A stretch of DNA of 64,000 nt, taken from the NCBI GenBank assembly GCA_029962745.1, contig CM057164.1, positions 26,791,922 through 26,855,921 on the forward strand, in the 5' to 3' direction. Below the pieces are notes generated by a model. It did not search any database, was not told the DNA's origin, and was given only the letters and a program-made list of their open reading frames with translations. How positions within the stretch are numbered: position 1 is the stretch's first letter; each line of letters opens with the position of its first letter. A program made the translations under genes and the position numbers. The stretch comes from Echinometra lucunter. Taxonomy: Eukaryota; Echinodermata; Echinoidea; Camarodonta; Echinometridae. This document shows, piece after piece, positions 46,801 through 57,590 of this stretch.

Positions 46801-46968
46801 TTCCACCTCCCATTGTTGAGAACCTTGTATAAACAGAAAACTATTATTTACACTGGCCCTCATTTTTGGAATTCTCTTAATGAGTCTTTTAAACACTCAC
46901 CAAGTTTATTTTCATTTAAACGTAACCTTAAACTTAACAAAATAAATAGTTATACCAACCAGTCTTAA
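43872..46968 (+). pseudogene. LINE ORF2 polyprotein (APE endonuclease + reverse transcriptase), frameshifted
   Basis: Two overlapping frames cover one protein: 43872-44420 and 44377-46968. The first holds the N-terminus of an apurinic/apyrimidinic-type endonuclease (FFHLNIRSASKN, IGLTETW, GGGVALYV). The second continues it (VVGTIYRPPSS, FLMGDFNVDLL, SDISDHYPVF) and then has the reverse transcriptase: KVVPIHKKGDP and NYRPISLLP, LDLSKAFDTIDHAIL (first catalytic Asp), GVPQGSLLGPLLFILYIND, and the FADDT catalytic box. The C-terminus (GPHFWNSLNESFK) is typical of CR1/Jockey-group ORF2. There is no RNase H. The frame moves by +1 near 44395-44412, within ATTTTACGACC, which fits a one-base insertion or a sequencing error. 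Apart from this break no stop interrupts about 1,030 codons, so the copy is young. Codon use is AT-rich, unlike ORF1. Confidence 0.9.
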
Positions 46969-47335
46969 CTGCAGAAGGCTATGTCCCGTCCTCGTGCCTG
47001 TGTTTGTCAAGGTATTGTCCCGTTCCGTGTGGTATTGTATCGTGTATCGTTTATTATGTATCCTTATCCTTGTATTTTGTAGTCAATGATACTGTCTATT
47101 TAATTTGGGAACCTGGTTTACAAGCAATGCTTCTACAGGTTTCCTTCACATTACAGCGAGCATTATTTTGTTTATTTTATACTTGCCATATACAATACTG
47201 AACTGTATACTTTCAATATTTTGTACAACTTTGCACTGTTTTTTTTTTTTCAGAATGATTTTGAAATATGAAAAATCTTGTAAAATTTTATTTGCTGTAT
47301 TGTGAAAATAAATGAAATGAAATGAAATGAAAATA
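46969..47335 (+). other. LINE 3' UTR and (AAATG)n tail
   Basis: AT-rich untranslated sequence with a polyadenylation-like AATAAA at 47307-47312, overlapping about four AAATG units. The short tandem tail is the usual 3' terminus of CR1/L2-type LINEs in place of poly-A. Confidence 0.75.
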
Positions 47336-50300
47336 ACACGGAAGTTTGATTTCCAATTAGCTTGCGTAATTCACCAGCGTAAAGTTCTGTAATTCACAAT
47401 TCCAAGTATCTTCCCAACTGTCTTTGTCTCTGCTACCATCCATAGCAGATATTAATCCTACTAATAGATAGGCATTACACAAGGAATCAATATATTTCCT
47501 TCTTCAACCGATACACCAACCAGCCATCAGTCAATACTGAAATTCAAACCCTCTCAAGTTTCTAAAGAAAATAATTATGCTATCTATCTCATCTTGAATT
47601 TACTATTTCCCAATGCTTTTCATGATCATCCACAAATTAGTTGAAGAACAGGAGAGCCTAAAGCACAAACAAAAAGTCAAAACGTTGAAAATATAACTAA
47701 TTGGATTGATCAAACTTGGTTTACTCCAGAGAAAGGAAGCTAACCAAAAATCTATCTGGGGATTAACGGAAGGACGTCAAGAAGCTCAGACACAATAGAA
47801 CCGCCTAGAGGTTGGTGCATCTCACGCACATGGCACTACACGAGAATCAGCGTATAGGATTAAGGAATCAATAATGATATTCTAAATCCCATTCATACTT
47901 TCCTTTTGTCGAAATTAATTCAAAAGAATTCTCTATAAATCAGATTAAATGTATGGAGTTTTATTTTCCTGTAGTGTATAAAATCCTACTCTATCACACA
48001 AGCTTGCATGGAGTTCTTTACCTTGCCCCCCCCCCCACCTTCCAAGCTTTTATGACCAGTGATTTAATCTTTTCCCTCAGTAAATAGAGTTCTATACTCA
48101 AAGACACTCGACAACTCTTATGAAAAATTTTTCTGACATTACAAAATAACAAATATTTATAAAACATAAACATATCTGCATGTTTTGAAGCAGTATTTTC
48201 TTTAAGAACTTGTGTGACTTCTGTCACCACAGTGGCTTATATTTTAAATGTGAATGGTGCATGCACTGACTGCACATGCTAGAACACATGCCCAAGGCCC
48301 CAGTTTACTTAGGCTTTCCTTAAAGGTTACATGGAGTTCTAGCTCAGAAAGAGCATTTGCAGAAAATAAGGAGAAAAAAATCTAAAAATTATTCTAACTT
48401 CTGTATCATACAGGACACCCACTGTAAAAGAAAGCAAAATATGAAATTAAATTTATGTAAAACTTGCTAAAATTCTACCATTTTGTGTATGGATTTCCAT
48501 TCCATAATTCCAAAATGAAAATGATCCCTAATATAATATAGAAGAGTGTATCTCAAGAGTATATGAAACATGTTTGGCCCATTTCTAGGTTTTTGCTTGT
48601 TTGTCTGTTTGTCTGTATGTGTTTTTTAATCTTTTTGCATATGTGCATTATTTTGATGGATTGTGAGATCCTTTGACTGTATTTTTCATTCTTCAAAACC
48701 ACTGACCTAAAGACTACCTATATATCTGTAGAATTCAATTTCATTTTGGTCCAACAAACATTGTCAATAGGTACCAGCCTGAATTAATGACTCACGCCTC
48801 AAATTCAAAAGGTTTAATCAGAGTATAACCAGGTCAGATCATTAAGGTATTCAGGTTAAGATGGCAGGGATTTTCCCCAAACTATTCAGAATCCCTTTCC
48901 ATGTCTAAAACTTCAACAAATCACAACCATCACCTTTCTTTTGATATCAATATAACTGTCAATTTAATCCTTAGGACTATAGTTTTGCAGGGGTTTTATT
49001 TGCAAATGATATTCAGAAACACTTGATGCATAACCCATGTGTTTTGTCCCTAGGACCTCACCACTCTTGATTGATCTGTATTTGTATTTTTATTCAAGAA
49101 TATTTTTATGCCAAGCCATGTTTCTAAGAAATAAATAAAACCAAGCTTTTCAAACAAGGAAATACAAAGTCCAAACTCAAAGAAGAATAATTGAGATAAG
49201 TAGGCCTATTAATAATGATATTAATGATGATATCAATCATAACAATAATCATAATATCATCATAATAATAACAATAACAACAACACTACTACAATAATTC
49301 TAATTCCATTTATCTCCACAAACATTTTTCAATCAGACATGTACCCCAGATATTTATTTTGACAACACTTCTAAAAAAATACATCTATTCCTTTAATGAA
49401 CTACCAAGTATATGGGACAATATGATAATTCTCAGTTTAAAATGAATGCAGAGCTAGTAAAGGCAATCCTCACGTTGCCAGTTTCAGCTTAAGTAATTAT
49501 CAATTATAACTTCCAATCCTTCCTTTGCCAGATTTTCCTCAACATTACCTGACCTTTTCCTATCATTTTCACTCTCTTTTTCCTATTGTTTTAACTCTCT
49601 CATTATCCACAACAAGTGGTCACCAGGTAAAGATATTTCAGAAATATCTCAAAACTTTCCACTTTAATCAATCATCAACATTATTATTCTCTCATTGTTT
49701 GTGTTTTTCTTCTTTGTAAATGGATGTAAGTGCTGCAAATGAAAAGAGAACACTATATAAATATTATACATTCTTTGTATTGTATAGTGATGATTTATCC
49801 TTTGATGATCGGAGAAGCGTCAACAAAAACAGTAAGACCCACTCAGCCTGGAAGTGAGGCCAAGCAGGGAGATGTCCGCTGGGACAGATTTATTGGTACG
49901 AATTTATTGGTCTGTAATCATTGGTGTCTCATTGAGCTATTAGGTAATAAACATTGGCCAAGCCCCTGAGATAGGGCATTGAGTATACCATCTATCTCTC
50001 CAAAGCAGACTATAGCATGGTGATTTATACCCCCTAATAAATAAACGTCTCTTGTACTTTTGTATAAAAGGTCAGGAGAAATAGCAGATCCAGAGAGAGA
50101 TATTCCCGGTCTGGGTGAGAAAGATCCGTATCGAAGGGTTCATCTGAGAGGTAGATTTAAAGATTAAAACCTATTGCAGAAAAAAAGATGTTTCTGCCCT
50201 AAAACAACATTTCTATTTTTTTTCCAATAAAAACCATTATGATGGAAAAAACATGCACACAAACACACTTTTATTACACAATAATGAATGAATACATGTA

Positions 50301-50337
50301 ATGGCAAGTTGGGTGAATAAGTAGCCTTTTGCAACAA
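47336..50337. other. Three kilobases without a recognised gene
   Basis: AT-rich. It includes a C run (48027-48037), AAT/AAC-type simple repeat at about 49210-49300, and an AATAAATAAA patch near 49130. No domain-bearing frame, splice-flanked exon, RNA gene or TIR pair was found. Confidence 0.4.
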
Positions 50338-50341
50338 CTAA

Positions 50342-51149
50342 AGGCATTGGTTAACATTGTTATAATTTAAGAAAAAACTCATTTTGCTACTTGAAAATGG
50401 GATAAACATATGGGATATATTGTAAAAATACCAGTCTGAAAGTTTTAAAGTGTAATATCCACAGAAAGTATTTTTAAATATCAGAAATGTGAACTAATGT
50501 TTGAAAAATATATCAGGTCAGTTACACAGAGTAGACGTAGGGAGTGTGCATGCGCACATGGCTCCCGGACCGCACTGTGTGTATTGGCGGAGGGAGGCAG
50601 ATGACAGTATTTTTTAACTCGAGCAAAACAGTCATCTTATTTATTGTCTCTGAGACTAAAAATAATAAAATAGCGGTTTGCATCTTACTAACAGTTTTTC
50701 ATTCCAAATAATGGTTGGTTTCAGGATTTTTGAGTATAAATACAAGTTTTCATACATATGTTTCATCTTTAGTTTGAGAACTTTTTAAAGAGGCTCTGTT
50801 GTGGGCTTTCATGGGGAATTTGACAGCATGGGTGCTTACCCAATAACAGGTGTTGTCCATTACTACGAGTTTTATGACCAACAGACCTTATGTAATGCTC
50901 TGTATATTCCACCCTTTGCCCCATATGGCAAAGTCATTATCTCACTTTCCCTGGCCCAAGAATGCCCGAAGCAGGCCGAAGAATGTTTATGGTGGGACAC
51001 CTTGTTTTGCTGTGCTCCAGAAATGTAGCTCTATTACAGGTATTACCAGTGCTTTTCACAAAGTCTGGTGTCAGCAAATTGTGATTCACTCCCCAGGAAA
51101 ACCCACGAGAGCCTCTTTAAATGGCTGCTCACAAAGTCAGCCAATGCCT
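50342..51149 (+). mobile_element. TTAA-type MITE, family C, carrying a nested element
   Basis: The left flank is CTAA (50338-50341, one base off TTAA) and the right flank TTAA (51150-51153). Ends are AAGGCATTGGTTAAC and GTCAGCCAATGCCTT. It aligns in reverse to 36913-37399. It contains a second TIR element at 50789-51116. Outside that insertion it is about 480 bp, the same as the un-nested copy. Confidence 0.82.
50789..51116. mobile_element. Nested TTAA-flanked MITE, family D
   Basis: A 328-bp element is flanked by TTAA (50785-50788 and 51117-51120). Terminal inverted repeats begin AGAGGCTCT and are followed by similar GTGGG-TTTCC subterminal sequence. The un-nested relative at 36913-37399 has only one copy of the TTTAAA target, so this boundary is supported by an empty site. 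Two overlapping frames inside (75 and 106 codons) have no recognisable domain. Confidence 0.82.
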
Positions 51150-51243
51150 TTAAAGAGAAGAGAAGCTTGACCTCTAGGAGGACATGAAAGATACTTTGTG
51201 AGCATGCTCAGTATTATATCAGTTTGGAAGAATATCACAGTAG

Positions 51244-51550
51244 TATGGTGGCCCTGAAGTACACTCGACAACAGGTCATGTGCGACGTGACTTTCGCTGC
51301 CAACTTTGCGCCCCAGTCACGAAATTTGTGACCCATGACGTGAACTTTGCGTCCCAGTCACAAAATTCATGACCCAGGACCCGAAATTCATGACTCGGGA
51401 TGCGAAATTCATGACCTGGGATACGAAATTCATGACCCGTGACAGAAAATTCATGACCCAGAATGCGAAATTTGTGACTGGGACGCAAAGCTGGCCGCGA
51501 AATTCACGTCGCACATGACCTGTTGTCGAGCGCACTTCAGGGCCACCATA
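51244..51550. mobile_element. TIR element with 20-bp internal repeats and 6-bp target duplication
   Basis: Near-perfect inverted repeats of about 58 bp (starting TATGGTGGCCCTGAAGT) bound the element, and CAGTAG flanks both sides (51238-51243, 51551-51556). The interior is about eight tandem units of 20-21 bp around CGAAATTCATGACCC. Repeating frames on the minus strand (GHEFRIP-type units) come from this array and are not supported as a gene. The transposase family cannot be stated. Confidence 0.88.
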
Positions 51551-51556
51551 CAGTAG

Positions 51557-52284
51557 AAATGTCCTCACCTATCCCAACTTGGAATTCAATGGGAGCACAA
51601 AGAAATAAAACTCCGCTTTTTGTGATGCAATGTACTTTTTTGATGCGGTGTACCGTGGCGTATCTGAGCAATAAAGCATGAGCTAGAGAAAAGTCAAGTA
51701 ACTACTGTTGTGCCATGTTGACACGGTTTCCATAGTAATGAGTAAAAGAAGACTTCAAACAGCCCCAATAATACATGTATTTTGTATTACAGCTAGCAAC
51801 TTCAAACAAAACAAAACAAAGCAAAAATAGACTCATACCTTACCAACTGTGCAACATTTTCTGAACGTCCTATTTAAAGAGGATTTCAATACACAGTGAT
51901 AAATCATTGACTTTTTAGTCTAAAACTAAACTAAAATCAAATAATTTCCTAAAAAGTTTACTTTGTTACTAATTGATTCTTGATTATATATAGATGGCCA
52001 AAACATGCCAATATCAAGAACTCTCCCCGTATGCCCTTCGTCCTACCCCTGTCAATTTAGAATGATTCTGACAGGCATTTCCATAGAAACCAATGATTTA
52101 CTGTCGAGGTCAAAAACGTGAGACTGATTATAACTTTCTGGAAGTTGTGGTTTTATTCATGGTAGTGTAAATTAAGGTGTTCCAACTCTTTTCTTTTCTA
52201 TCAATCTTGAGATCAGGAAATGACAACACATATCACTCTTTCAGTATAATGCCAACATTCTTCGTTGGAACAGAATTTTTACAT
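51557..52284. other. Non-coding, nothing recognised
   Basis: AT-rich spacer between two TIR elements. Confidence 0.35.
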
Positions 52285-52288
52285 TTAA

Positions 52289-52696
52289 CCCATTTGTGAC
52301 AGAGGTCCACATTTTGTGGTTTGGCCTAATATCTTTTGATGCAAAGCCCTAAAAATCCTACCAAATACATGAGCAGAAAGACCAAAAAATTCTACACAAA
52401 CCGTGCCCATTTTGGTTGCGTCAATATTCGTTGTTTGATGCTGAAATTTTTTAAAAGGAAAATAAGCATTAAAGTCCTTAAATTGGCAGTGTGATAGAAA
52501 GTTTAAAATCACCATTTTCTCCTGCAAATTGGCAACTTTTTGACTTCTCATCATAATTTCTGTCAATTTATAATCATTTCAGATACATGACGTTTTATAA
52601 GAGAAATGTAGCAAGAAAATAAAAATGTTGGTGTTGCCAATTTGAAGAATAAAAGCTGATCAAATTAGGCTTTAAATAATTCCTGTCACGAATGGG
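52289..52696 (-). mobile_element. TTAA-flanked MITE, family A, copy 4
   Basis: A 408-bp element between TTAA at 52285-52288 and 52697-52700, with TIRs CCCATTTGTGACAG and CTGTCACGAATGGG. It is inverted relative to copies 2 and 3. The 93-codon frame shared with those copies is intact (52285-52566). Confidence 0.88.
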
Positions 52697-52700
52697 TTAA

Positions 52701-53940
52701 GTATACGTTATTCCTTTTTTCCAAGAAATGTAAAATAATTGATGTTTCATGTTCAGTATATTGAGCATTATTTTGATGGGTAATCTGAGTTTATTCATTG
52801 ATGGTTTCCTACTACAGCAGCCACATGACCTGTACATTCTAGTGTGGATACTGACAGTTGCACGTTAATGCGACTGCTACAATTTACCAATCAATGCTTT
52901 ATCAAAACCTGTCCGTGTTTGCTAAAGTATGACTTGAATATGTCCACAGAGAAATAAGCACTATACATGTACTACTGACTACCTTTTGTGCATCTTTAAG
53001 AAAATACAGATCAGTTAAAAACTTATGATAGTACCAATAAAGAAGAAGTGAGAAACCCATTATGTTTTCTTAATCACAAAACAGTGTGAACACACCTCTA
53101 ATGTGCTCCTGATTTAAGAATACCCAAGTAACCTTGGCCTTGTTCACAAGGGTAAGGTATACGTCTAAAGAAGCTCATGATTGGAGTGTGTCATACAAGC
53201 ATGAGTCCTTGGTTAAGGTAAATGCCGGTCTAGGTTAAAAACGTCAAGTGTGACACGATCGATCATTGTGTCCATCATCTCAACAGCTCACATTGTCTTT
53301 TCTCACGAGAAGGCGCATGACAATCAAGGCCAAAAAAACGTTTCTAATACTTGTGATGCAACTGCTCAACGGGTCCATCATACCCTGACAGTTCCGTTGT
53401 CTCATCTCACGAGGAGCGGCATCACATCGCTGTTGATGTTGAATAGGAGCCGCGGGTACAGTCGTATACGAGGGTCTATTTTCCTTCGAGCAATTTTCGA
53501 GCCGATATATTCTCATCAGCTAATTTCCTTCGTTCAATACCTGCATATTGATCTATGCGTTCCTGTATGGGCCGTTCTCACGTGCGATCTTTCGCTGGTT
53601 GAGAAGGTTTATTGATCATCATGCATTGAAAATAAGAATGGAATGAATAATAAGAAGGGTTCTTTGCCGTTATGCATGTGATACAATAAACTAGCTATGA
53701 GAGAGGGTACGAAGAACATGCTATGCCCAACATGATGTGGCAACAAAAAGAGAAGAAAATGACAAAGAAGAATGAAAGGGGAGGGTGGTAAAGAAAAACA
53801 GAAAACCCAACAAGATACTATGATCCCCTCTCCCATCCTTTCCTTCCCCCATGCATTTCATTGACAGAGTAAGATTATTGCCTCCCCCCCCCCCCCATCC
53901 CATAATGGTAGAGCCTCCTCAATGTATGCTAAACCATCAA
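52701..53940. other. Non-coding; one possible one-ended repeat, C run
   Basis: GGCCTTGTTCACAAGGG near 53140 and GGGCCGTTCTCACGTGCG near 53569 look like ends of TIR elements, but both point the same way, so no unit can be defined. A C run lies at about 53884-53895. Frames of 121 and 78 codons at 53250-53615 have no recognised domain. Confidence 0.35.
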
Positions 53941-53962
53941 GTGTATCACATTCTCCATTTTC

Positions 53963-54230
53963 ATTCATTCATTCATTCATTTATTTATTCAACCATCAAA
54001 ACATAAATACAGAGAGCAGGGTTGTAACAAAAGTTTGAACAAAATACAATGATGGTTTGGTGACCCCGGAGAAAGCAGAGCTTATAAAAAGGGGCCACCA
54101 AATTAAAATACACAAAAGATGAACAATAAATAGACAAGGAAAATCACAGTAAGCATAATATATTGTTTGAAAAAGAAAAAGATCACTTAATCAACATAGG
54201 AATAATAGTACACTCAAGCAGCACAAAAAA
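53963..54230 (-). mobile_element. LINE 3' end, minus strand, (AATG)n tail
   Basis: On the minus strand GGCCACCAAACCATC-like sequence runs into AATAAATAAATGAATGAATG (plus strand CATTCATTCATTCATT at 53963-53985). An AATAAA signal followed by a tandem tetranucleotide tail is typical of CR1/L2-type LINE 3' ends. The coding part is absent, so the copy is 5'-truncated. Confidence 0.55.
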
Positions 54231-55400
54231 AGGGGGGAGAACAAGAACATCAAGAGTCTATTAGAGTGAGGAAATTAATAATGCCCTGCATAACTTTTGT
54301 GTTTTTTTAAACATCTTCTGGGATATTATTTGGATACTAAACAGGATCAAATACTTTACACCACATACAACAGAATTTACACTGATTGTTGTATAGCAAA
54401 ATCAAGTACCTGTAATGAAGTATCATAAAAAATTTTGTGCATTTTAAAAACTCTCTATAAAGCCTAATAAAGGCTATAGAATTTCAACAAAGGCTATGCC
54501 TTTAACAAAGTAGGATCCTCACAGTTAGCACACAATAGGGCTTCTTATTGGAGGCACGTTATTGCTGTTTTATACCACGGTTTTTCAAAGAGCGTTTTGA
54601 ATGTCTGTATTATGAATACAAATGTTATTGTAATTTCCTCCTTTTGATAGTATGGCAGTAATAATTTCCCATTCACAGAGTGTAGAACTGATTGTTAGTG
54701 AGAGGCACAAGTATATGACTACCTTTCCTTTGATCTGGAACCCCAATATCTAATCAGAAACATGATAGTAGGTCACCGCTTGAAAGTGCGTCTTCAACTT
54801 TGTAGTCTGCATTTTCAGGCCTAACTGCCCGACTCATTAAGGGCTTGTTCAGATATGACGCGGTAAGCCCCCTGCTGTTTTTTCGTGTACAAGTCAATGG
54901 GATGTGAGGCGGCAAAATATCGAGTCAAGTTAATGCTGGTGCCCGGATGATCTAGTTAAGTTATTTTACTAGAATCTAGTCATTTTTATAAAAATTATGT
55001 CAATTTTGACCAGAACAGTATTCACTCAAATTTGTTTTTACTGTGTGCTGCAAAGTTAAGACAGCCTTATGATACATTTAGGTCTCTGTGCCTTAGCTTA
55101 ATGTTAGGTTCCAGTAATAATCAAAATAAATCACGAACAATGGAATCTAGCATGATTATCACATTTACATTTCAATGTTTACATAATGTCAACTGCTGAA
55201 TCATTTAAGAAAAAGAAAAAAAAAATCTTTGACAGTCCACAGGAAGAAACATACTTAGAATAATTTTTTGATTACTCCAATAAGGATTTGATCTTGGTAT
55301 AACATTAATTTTCCACGGAGGGAGTCCAGCCCAAGGTATCTTGGGCTCAGTTTCACATGATTTCATGGCAAGGGCAGAGGAGATAGGACAGGGATGCTAT
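54231..55400. other. Non-coding, nothing firmly recognised
   Basis: A single TIR-like end (GGGCTTGTTCAGATATGACG) lies near 54841, but no partner was found. No gene. Confidence 0.35.
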
Positions 55401-55822
55401 AGGCCTTGTCCCATACTACCGTTGAGCAATTCCGTCTGCCTCCGTCTAAATATTTACGTCAGATGATGCCAGATGGTGGCAAATTCAATTTTTGGGGCCA
55501 TTAACGGTAGAGAGAAAAGCATAAGTAACATCTAAATGCGTCTAAGAAACGTCTGCTCAAGTGTGAGTAACGTCTTCATTCAGCCGAGCTTACGGCAAGA
55601 GACCGCCCGAGAAACATATCAGTACTGCCAACTGCAATGGAAAGCTGGCCACTTCAAACTTTGAACATGTCCAAAGTTTGAAACGGCTAGCACCGTCTGT
55701 CAACGTCTAGATATGTCTGCAAACCAGCTGAAGAACGAATGAGAAAAATAAGTCCAATAAACGTGTATAGTACACAAGTTCGTTTCTCAGACGGAATCGT
55801 TAAACGGCAGGGACAGGGCCTT
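55401..55822. mobile_element. TIR element of about 422 bp
   Basis: The left end, AGGCCTTGTCCCATACTACC, and right end (reverse complement AGGCCCTGTCCCTGCCG) match with a 3-bp gap, and both continue with ATTCCGTCTG after similar spacing. The interior is rich in GTCTG and CGTCT words. No transposase. Confidence 0.72.
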
Positions 55823-56790
55823 CAAACCCCATCATCTAATAATTTGCGAATTGGACCACCCCCTTCCGTTCAATAATCTTTCATGTGCTTGCTAAACAGA
55901 TTTGGGGGTCTTAGACCCCCGCCCCCTTTTTTTTTCTAAATAAAATGATTTCCCCTTGCATGATGTATAGTATGACCAACACCTGACTAACATTCAGCTC
56001 AGTGTTTATGGACCTCAAACTAATACTTCTTTTATACTTTCCATCCAAAAATGATATCTTTGTAACTCTTGTGATTATCTTGTCATTCTTACTTAGTTCA
56101 TGTCTTCCTGCCTTGATTTTATGCCAAAAGTCTGGGCCACATACTCATCATGTCAACAGAACATCATCAGCTTACAGTACACAGAAATGGGTATATGGGA
56201 CCATGGTTCTCACCAGTACATAACACCCATGGTTCCAATACCATGCGTGAAGGGTTTCAGACAAGGAAGAACCATGTGTGAAATTGCCGCACCATGTGTG
56301 GCAAGAACGGTAAAAAAATATTGGAGTATATATTCCTAACATTAATAATAAATGCCACAGATTGTTTTGTTTTTTTGGCAATGTATTTGTGCTATTATGC
56401 CATTAACAGACAACTCCTGCTCACCAAGAAGCATTTTTCATCCTTTTGCTATAGCATATACTGCCGCCACACCTAACTTTACGCGTTATTCCTTAACACT
56501 TCCGAAACTTCCGTGTTTTGCACAGAGGGGGAACCGTGGGTGGATTATTTTCTAGTGAGAACCCTGTATGGGACTACACACAAATGTTATGGCCGAACTC
56601 ACAAGCTGTATCTCCTCATATTTCAAATATGAAGGCATTTGAAGAGCCATTCTTGTTGGGGACACTTCTACCATATTTTCCCAAACTGATGTAAAAAGAC
56701 TGAGAAAGCTGACAAGTTACCTTTTACTGTCCTCCCAGAACTTATTTAGGATGTTCATTCATATTCTATTCAACTTTACTTTGCTGGTTT
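55823..56790. other. Non-coding, nothing recognised
   Basis: A short inverted motif pair (CACCCATGGTTCC / ACCATGTGTG words near 56225-56300) is the only structure noticed. No gene is supported. Confidence 0.3.
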
Positions 56791-56795
56791 GTTAA

Positions 56796-57376
56796 AGGAG
56801 AATGCAACCCAGACATCAGTGTGCTTTTAGTGCATAAAGATGACCAAGAAGAGTAAACAGTGAAAGTTTGAGCAAAATCAGACAATCTCTTCAAGAGTTA
56901 TGAATTTTGAAAGTTTCAGTAAATCCCTATTATGGGAATCCTTGAGTTGGCAACTTTGCCAGCATCTGTGATGTCATCGTGGACAACTCTAAATTCATTT
57001 TGTACATAATTTTTTCCGAAAAATTGATTTATATGAAATTTCAAGTCAGGAATGAACACAATTCTTCCCAAAATGTTTGCAGAATTGATATAGCCATGTC
57101 ATACTCAAACAATAAATCAAACGAATTTTTATTTTTCTTGAATATAAAGAAAATGTTAAATTCTGTGTACAAAATGAATGGAGAGTTATCCACGATGACA
57201 TCACAGATGCTGGCAAAGTTGCCAACTCAAGGATCCCCATAATATGGATATACTGAAACTTTCAAAATTCATAACTCTTGAACAGATTGTCCGATTTTGC
57301 TCAAACCTCCACTGTTTACTCTTCTTGGTCATCTTTATGCTCTAAAAGCACACTGATGTCTGGGTTGCATTCTCCT
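56796..57376. mobile_element. TTAA-flanked element with about 200-bp terminal inverted repeats
   Basis: TTAA lies on both sides (56792-56795, 57377-57380). The left arm (from AGGAGAATGCAACCCAGACA, about 56796-57000) is repeated in inverted orientation on the right (about 57168-57376) with roughly one mismatch per 15-20 bases. About 170 bp of AT-rich sequence separate the arms. The transcript of either strand would form a long hairpin. No transposase; piggyBac-like only by its TTAA site. Confidence 0.88.
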
Positions 57377-57417
57377 TTAAGTTATATTCTGTGCTTGTAG
57401 TACAAGTTGTCCATTTT

Positions 57418-57590
57418 ACATATTTATTCAGGTTCTGCCTTGAAAGGCCACTGGCCTATGCGGTTCCCTTCCATAATTTTGTTTTACTGCATTGCATTGT
57501 CCTATATATGCTTGTCCATATTGTTTATGTGTTTAACGGAATGTGAAAAATAAAACTTGAACTTGAACTTGAACTTGAACTTGAGCTTAC
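57418..57590 (+). mobile_element. LINE 3' end, (TTGAAC)n tail
   Basis: CTTGAAAGGCCACTGGCC is followed by T-rich 3' UTR-like sequence, an AATAAA at about 57550, then five TTGAAC units. This is a non-LTR retrotransposon 3' terminus with a hexanucleotide tail. The coding region is missing. Confidence 0.65.

Larger units (their letters stand above)
38813..47335 (+). mobile_element. Near full-length non-LTR retrotransposon (LINE, CR1/L2/Jockey group)
   Basis: The element comprises a CpG-bearing 5' UTR (about 38813-39055), ORF1 (39056-39886), a long spacer (39887-43871), a frameshifted ORF2 (43872-46968), and a 3' UTR with AATAAA at 47307-47312 running into an (AAATG)n tail ending near 47332. The endonuclease plus reverse transcriptase without RNase H, and the short tandem tail, fit the CR1/L2/Jockey assemblage. 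No target-site duplication could be identified. ORF1 is much richer in GC than ORF2. The spacer is bounded by intron-like signals (GT at 39901, AG at 43823) and holds internal duplications and an inserted MITE, so whether both ORFs belong to one insertion is likely but not certain. Confidence 0.75.

Noticed and set aside
51276..51568. Repeat protein with GHEFRIP-type units on the minus strand
   Set aside because: Comes from the 20-bp tandem repeat inside a TIR element; no start context or homologue.
53140..53590. TIR element with GGCC-GTTC ends
   Set aside because: The two ends are in the same orientation, so they do not form an inverted pair.
53250..53615. 121-codon plus-strand frame
   Set aside because: No domain, no codon bias, no splice sites; overlaps a 78-codon minus frame of equal quality.
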